DNA of 8,760 bases from Hyphomicrobiales bacterium (GTDB taxonomy: Bacteria; Pseudomonadota; Alphaproteobacteria; Rhizobiales; Xanthobacteraceae). Position 1 is the first letter of the stretch, and each line of letters starts with the position of its first letter. The position numbers and the translations under genes are program-made. The notes under the pieces are model-generated. The model had not been told where the DNA came from. It saw nothing but the letters and a program-made list of their open reading frames with translations, and searched no databases. Shown piece after piece: positions 6,692 to 8,760 of the stretch. The stretch spans positions 1-8,760 of the forward strand of contig JACQDO010000096.1 of assembly GCA_016201085.1 (NCBI GenBank), written 5' to 3'.

Positions 6692-6704
6692 CGGGAACTT
6701 CCCG
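6692..6704. promoter_or_regulatory. Perfect dyad CGGGAA-C-TTCCCG, candidate operator
   Basis: CGGGAACTTCCCG is a perfect 13-base palindrome with a single central base, 44 bases before the small-subunit start codon in the divergent spacer. Its position and symmetry suit a dimeric regulator, but the family cannot be named. GC-rich DNA gives short palindromes by chance, so confidence is low. Confidence 0.3.
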
Positions 6705-6828
6705 CGCGCGCGTCTTACCGACGCTTGCGGGCCAGAGGCTAGTCCCGCTAAGTGTGATTGGGAACGACCCCGCGTGTAAAAATGATGTTATATTTGCGGG
6801 AATAGACGCCATAAGGCGCGAGGTTCGT

Positions 6829-6833
6829 GGAGG
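6829..6833 (+). promoter_or_regulatory. Strong ribosome binding site GGAGG of the binding-protein gene
   Basis: GGAGG lies nine bases before the ATG at 6843 and is the strongest Shine-Dalgarno in the window. It matches the high expression usually needed for periplasmic binding proteins. Confidence 0.65.
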
Positions 6834-6842
6834 AATCGCATC

Positions 6843-7832
6843 ATGACAGCTGCCACATTTAAGTGCGCTGCACTCGCCGCCGTTGTCGCCGTTGCGGTGG
6901 GTGCGCTGGCCGGTTCTGCTGCAGCGCAAGAAAAAGTCTGGCATCACGGCTTGATCAACGCCAAGGCCGACGCCGGTATCCTGCTGATGGTGTCGACCCG
7001 CGACTTCGCCGCCAAACAGGGCCTCACGCTGAAAATCTCGCAGTTCAAGGACGACCAGCTGGCGCTCAAGGCGATGATCGCCGGCGAGCTCGACAGCTTC
7101 GAAGGCGGGCCGCAGGGTGTGTTCGCCGCCAACGCCAAGGGTGCCGACGCGAGAATCCTCGGCTGCCATTGGATTGTGGTGCCGCACGGCATCTATGCCA
7201 CCGAGGCGATCAAGAAGGTCGAGGACCTCAAGGGCAAGCAGATCGCGGTGTCGGCGCCCAATTCGATGCCCAACATGCTGGCCATCGAGGCGCTGGCGAA
7301 ATACGGCATCACCGACAAGGAAGTGAAGCTGGCGGCGGTCGGCGGCGACCGCGAGCGCTACCAGGCGCTGGCCGGCGGCGTGGTCGAGGCGGCGGTAGTG
7401 TCGAACGAATATGAGCCGGTGGCGCCGAAGTCCGTGCATCTGTTGGTGGCCGGGCGCGACGCGGTGCCGAACTTCCTGCGCGTGTGCATCGTTTCCAACG
7501 CCAAGAACCTGAGCGAGCGCGGCGACGATGCGGTCAAGTTCCTGGCCGCTGAAATGAACGCGCTGCGCTTCGCGCTCACGCACCGCGACGAGACGGTGGC
7601 GCTGACGCGCTCGCTCATCCACGCCAAGCCGGACGATCTGCGCCCGGCTTTCGTGTATGACGACGCGGTCAAGCACAAGGCGGTCGACCCGACGCTGCCG
7701 ATACCGGCGGAAAAGATCCAGTGGATCCAGGAGCAGATGGTGAAGGCCGGCAAGCTGCCGAAGCCGCTCGAACTGTCTGCCGTCAGCGCGCCGGAGTATC
7801 GCGAGAAGGCGCTGAAGCTGGTAGGACCGTGA
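6843..7832 (+). CDS. ABC transporter periplasmic substrate-binding protein, NMT1/THI5-like
   Basis: A 329-residue exported binding protein of the NMT1/THI5-like group (relatives SsuA, TauA, NrtA), which captures small organic anions or heterocycles for an ABC importer. Residues 1-28 are a Sec signal peptide: one lysine, a long Ala/Val core, and a likely cut in SAAA-QE (25-30). There is no convincing lipobox, so it should be free in the periplasm. The mature part shows the group's layout: an early lobe with FAAKQGLTLKISQF, LALKAMIAGELDSFEGG, the middle strand KKVEDLKGKQIAV, and IQWIQEQMVKAGKLP near the end, a helix common in this group. The ATPase gene starts 30 bases after the stop, as expected for one operon. 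The ligand is not deducible; the neighbouring hydroxylase and CoA genes suggest an aromatic or heterocyclic acid. Confidence 0.9.
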   Translation: MTAATFKCAALAAVVAVAVGALAGSAAAQEKVWHHGLINAKADAGILLMVSTRDFAAKQGLTLKISQFKDDQLALKAMIAGELDSFEGGPQGVFAANAKGADARILGCHWIVVPHGIYATEAIKKVEDLKGKQIAVSAPNSMPNMLAIEALAKYGITDKEVKLAAVGGDRERYQALAGGVVEAAVVSNEYEPVAPKSVHLLVAGRDAVPNFLRVCIVSNAKNLSERGDDAVKFLAAEMNALRFALTHRDETVALTRSLIHAKPDDLRPAFVYDDAVKHKAVDPTLPIPAEKIQWIQEQMVKAGKLPKPLELSAVSAPEYREKALKLVGP

Positions 7833-7862
7833 CCACGCGCATGAGGATTATCGGAGAGCGTA

Positions 7863-8642
7863 ATGGGTGAGGTGACTTTTCTCGACGTGTCCAAACGCTT
7901 TTCGCTGCGCGTGGACGGCGAGCTGCATCACGTGCAGGCGCTTGACCGCGTCAGCTTCACGGTTGCCGACGGCGAGATCGTGGCGCTGATCGGGCCGTCC
8001 GGCTGCGGCAAGACCACGGCGCTGCGCGTCGCCATGGGGCTCGATCCGTCGAGCTCCGGCCGCGTCACCGTCGACGGCCGCGAGATCAACGGCTGCGGCC
8101 ACGACCGCGGCATGGTGTTCCAGCACGCCGAGCTGCTGCCCTGGTTCACCGCCATGCAGAACGTCATGTTCGGCCTGGAGATGAAGGGCATGCGCGGGCA
8201 GCCGCTGCGCGCGACGGCGGAGAAATATCTCGAGCTGGTAGGCCTTACCGATTCGAAGAACCGCCGGCCGCATCAGCTGTCCGGCGGCATGAAGCAGCGC
8301 GTCGGCATCGCCCGCGCGCTCGCCATCGATCCCAAGGTGCTGCTGATGGACGAGCCGTTCGGCGCGCTCGACGCGCAGACGCGCGAGTCGCTGCAGGCCG
8401 AACTGCTGGACATTCACGCCCGCACCAAGAAGACCATCCTGTTCGTCACCCACGATCTCGACGAGGCGGTGCTGATCGCCGACCGCATCATCGTGATGAA
8501 GGACGGCCGCGTAGCCGAGATCATGACGGTGCCGCTCGCCCGTCCGCGCCCGGACCTCTCCATCGTGCGCGGCCTGCCGGAATTCAACGAGACTCGCTAC
8601 AAGGTCTGGCGCGCGCTGCACGACGAAGTGACGGTGCACTAG
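7863..8642 (+). CDS. ABC transporter ATP-binding protein (TauB/SsuB/NrtD-type)
   Basis: A complete 259-residue ABC ATPase, the cytoplasmic motor of the importer. All motifs are intact: Walker A GPSGCGKTT (44-52), Q-loop glutamine in MVFQHAELLPW (Gln87), signature LSGGMKQR (139-146), Walker B VLLMDEP (159-165) with catalytic Glu164, D-loop GALD (167-170), and switch histidine in THD (His197). The short length, with no extra C-terminal regulatory domain, is typical for the nitrate/sulfonate/taurine group and agrees with the binding protein upstream. GGAGA lies five bases before the ATG. The TAG stop (8640-8642) touches the first base of a palindromic repeat, which separates this gene from the next ORF. 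Confidence 0.95.
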   Translation: MGEVTFLDVSKRFSLRVDGELHHVQALDRVSFTVADGEIVALIGPSGCGKTTALRVAMGLDPSSSGRVTVDGREINGCGHDRGMVFQHAELLPWFTAMQNVMFGLEMKGMRGQPLRATAEKYLELVGLTDSKNRRPHQLSGGMKQRVGIARALAIDPKVLLMDEPFGALDAQTRESLQAELLDIHARTKKTILFVTHDLDEAVLIADRIIVMKDGRVAEIMTVPLARPRPDLSIVRGLPEFNETRYKVWRALHDEVTVH

Positions 8643-8689
8643 CGCATGATCCCGAAAAGTGGGAACCGTTTTCGGATAAGATCATGCGC
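8642..8689. repeat. Palindromic repeat hairpin between the ATPase and the next ORF
   Basis: GCGCATGATC (8642-8651) and GATCATGCGC (8680-8689) are perfect 10-base inverted arms. An inner stem, CCGAAAA (8652-8658) with TTTTCGG (8669-8675), encloses the loop GTGGGAACCG; ATAA (8676-8679) bulges on the right side. This pattern resembles a repeat I recall as very common between genes of Bradyrhizobium, Afipia and relatives. It starts on the last base of the ATPase stop codon and ends 12 bases before the probable start of the next gene. A-rich sequence follows the stem, but no T-run, so it is not a standard terminator. Confidence 0.85.
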
Positions 8690-8701
8690 CAGGAAAAAAA
8701 T

Positions 8702-8760
8702 ATGATGGTCGACATCGCCGACAAACAGACCAAAAACGCCGCCCCGCCCGAGGCCGAGCC
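8702..8760 (+). CDS. N-terminus of a protein, probably the ABC transporter permease, cut by window edge
   Basis: Only about 19 codons are present (MMVDIADKQTKNAAPP...), with no stop before the right edge. AGGAA at 8691-8695 lies six bases before the ATG at 8702, a good ribosome site. An in-frame ATG at 8684 lies inside the repeat and would add six residues, but it has no such site. The polar, Ala/Pro/Glu-rich start would suit the short cytoplasmic tail of a TauC/SsuC-type permease, and this importer needs a membrane subunit. The permease identity is an inference from gene order only. Confidence 0.5.
   Translation, partial: MMVDIADKQTKNAAPPEAE

Larger units (their letters stand above)
6649..6842. 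promoter_or_regulatory. Divergent intergenic region with promoters for the hydroxylase and ABC operons
   Basis: These 194 bases separate two divergently read operons, so both promoters should lie here. The right part (6777-6795) is AT-rich against its surroundings and contains TATATT (6789-6794), a possible -10 box for the ABC operon. No good -35 partner is visible at 16-18 bases, so the exact promoter is not assigned. A perfect dyad is annotated separately at 6692-6704. No regulator gene lies inside the window. Confidence 0.4.

Noticed and set aside
6678..8639. Minus-strand open frames opposite the ABC genes (6678-7676 and 7848-8639)
   Set aside because: These are shadows of the binding protein and ATPase, whose signal peptide, Walker motifs and ribosome sites are on the plus strand.

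Overview
The window is high-GC DNA from an alphaproteobacterium, most likely of the order Hyphomicrobiales (Bradyrhizobium / Rhodopseudomonas / Xanthobacteraceae type). The placement rests on GC-rich third codon positions, on Tat-exported and ABC-import catabolic genes, and above all on four kinds of palindromic intergenic repeat that look like those scattered through such genomes. It is an inference; there is no rRNA or other marker gene.

Layout. The left three quarters (1-6648) is read on the minus strand. In transcription order it holds: a two-gene molybdenum hydroxylase (small [2Fe-2S] subunit 6648-6181, Tat-exported molybdopterin subunit 6169-3869); a spacer with three palindromic elements (3653-3868); an overlapping pair of class I CoA-transferase-fold subunits (A 3652-2834, B 2853-2086); and two consecutive Gfo/Idh/MocA oxidoreductases (GTG-started 2024-930, and one entering from 766 and running off the left edge), separated by another palindromic element. 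The right quarter is read on the plus strand from a divergent intergenic region (6649-6842): an NMT1/THI5-type periplasmic binding protein (6843-7832), an ABC ATPase of the TauB/SsuB/NrtD group (7863-8642), a repeat hairpin, and the first codons of what is probably the permease (from 8702).

Together this reads as a catabolic and uptake locus for a small organic compound, plausibly an aromatic or N-heterocyclic acid. The ABC system would import it, the molybdenum hydroxylase would add an oxygen from water at an electron-poor carbon outside the cytoplasm, the Gfo/Idh/MocA enzymes would do NAD(P)-linked steps, and the CoA-transferase-fold pair would activate or open a CoA-linked intermediate. 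The substrate cannot be read from the sequence.

The points most worth a second look are: the B subunit seems to lack the catalytic glutamate of class I CoA-transferases; the two Gfo/Idh/MocA genes are tandem paralogues; and structured repeats sit in most spacers between genes, including one directly between the ABC ATPase and the next ORF. No CRISPR array, tRNA, rRNA, transposase or phage gene was seen, and no stretch above 300 bases lacks a gene.
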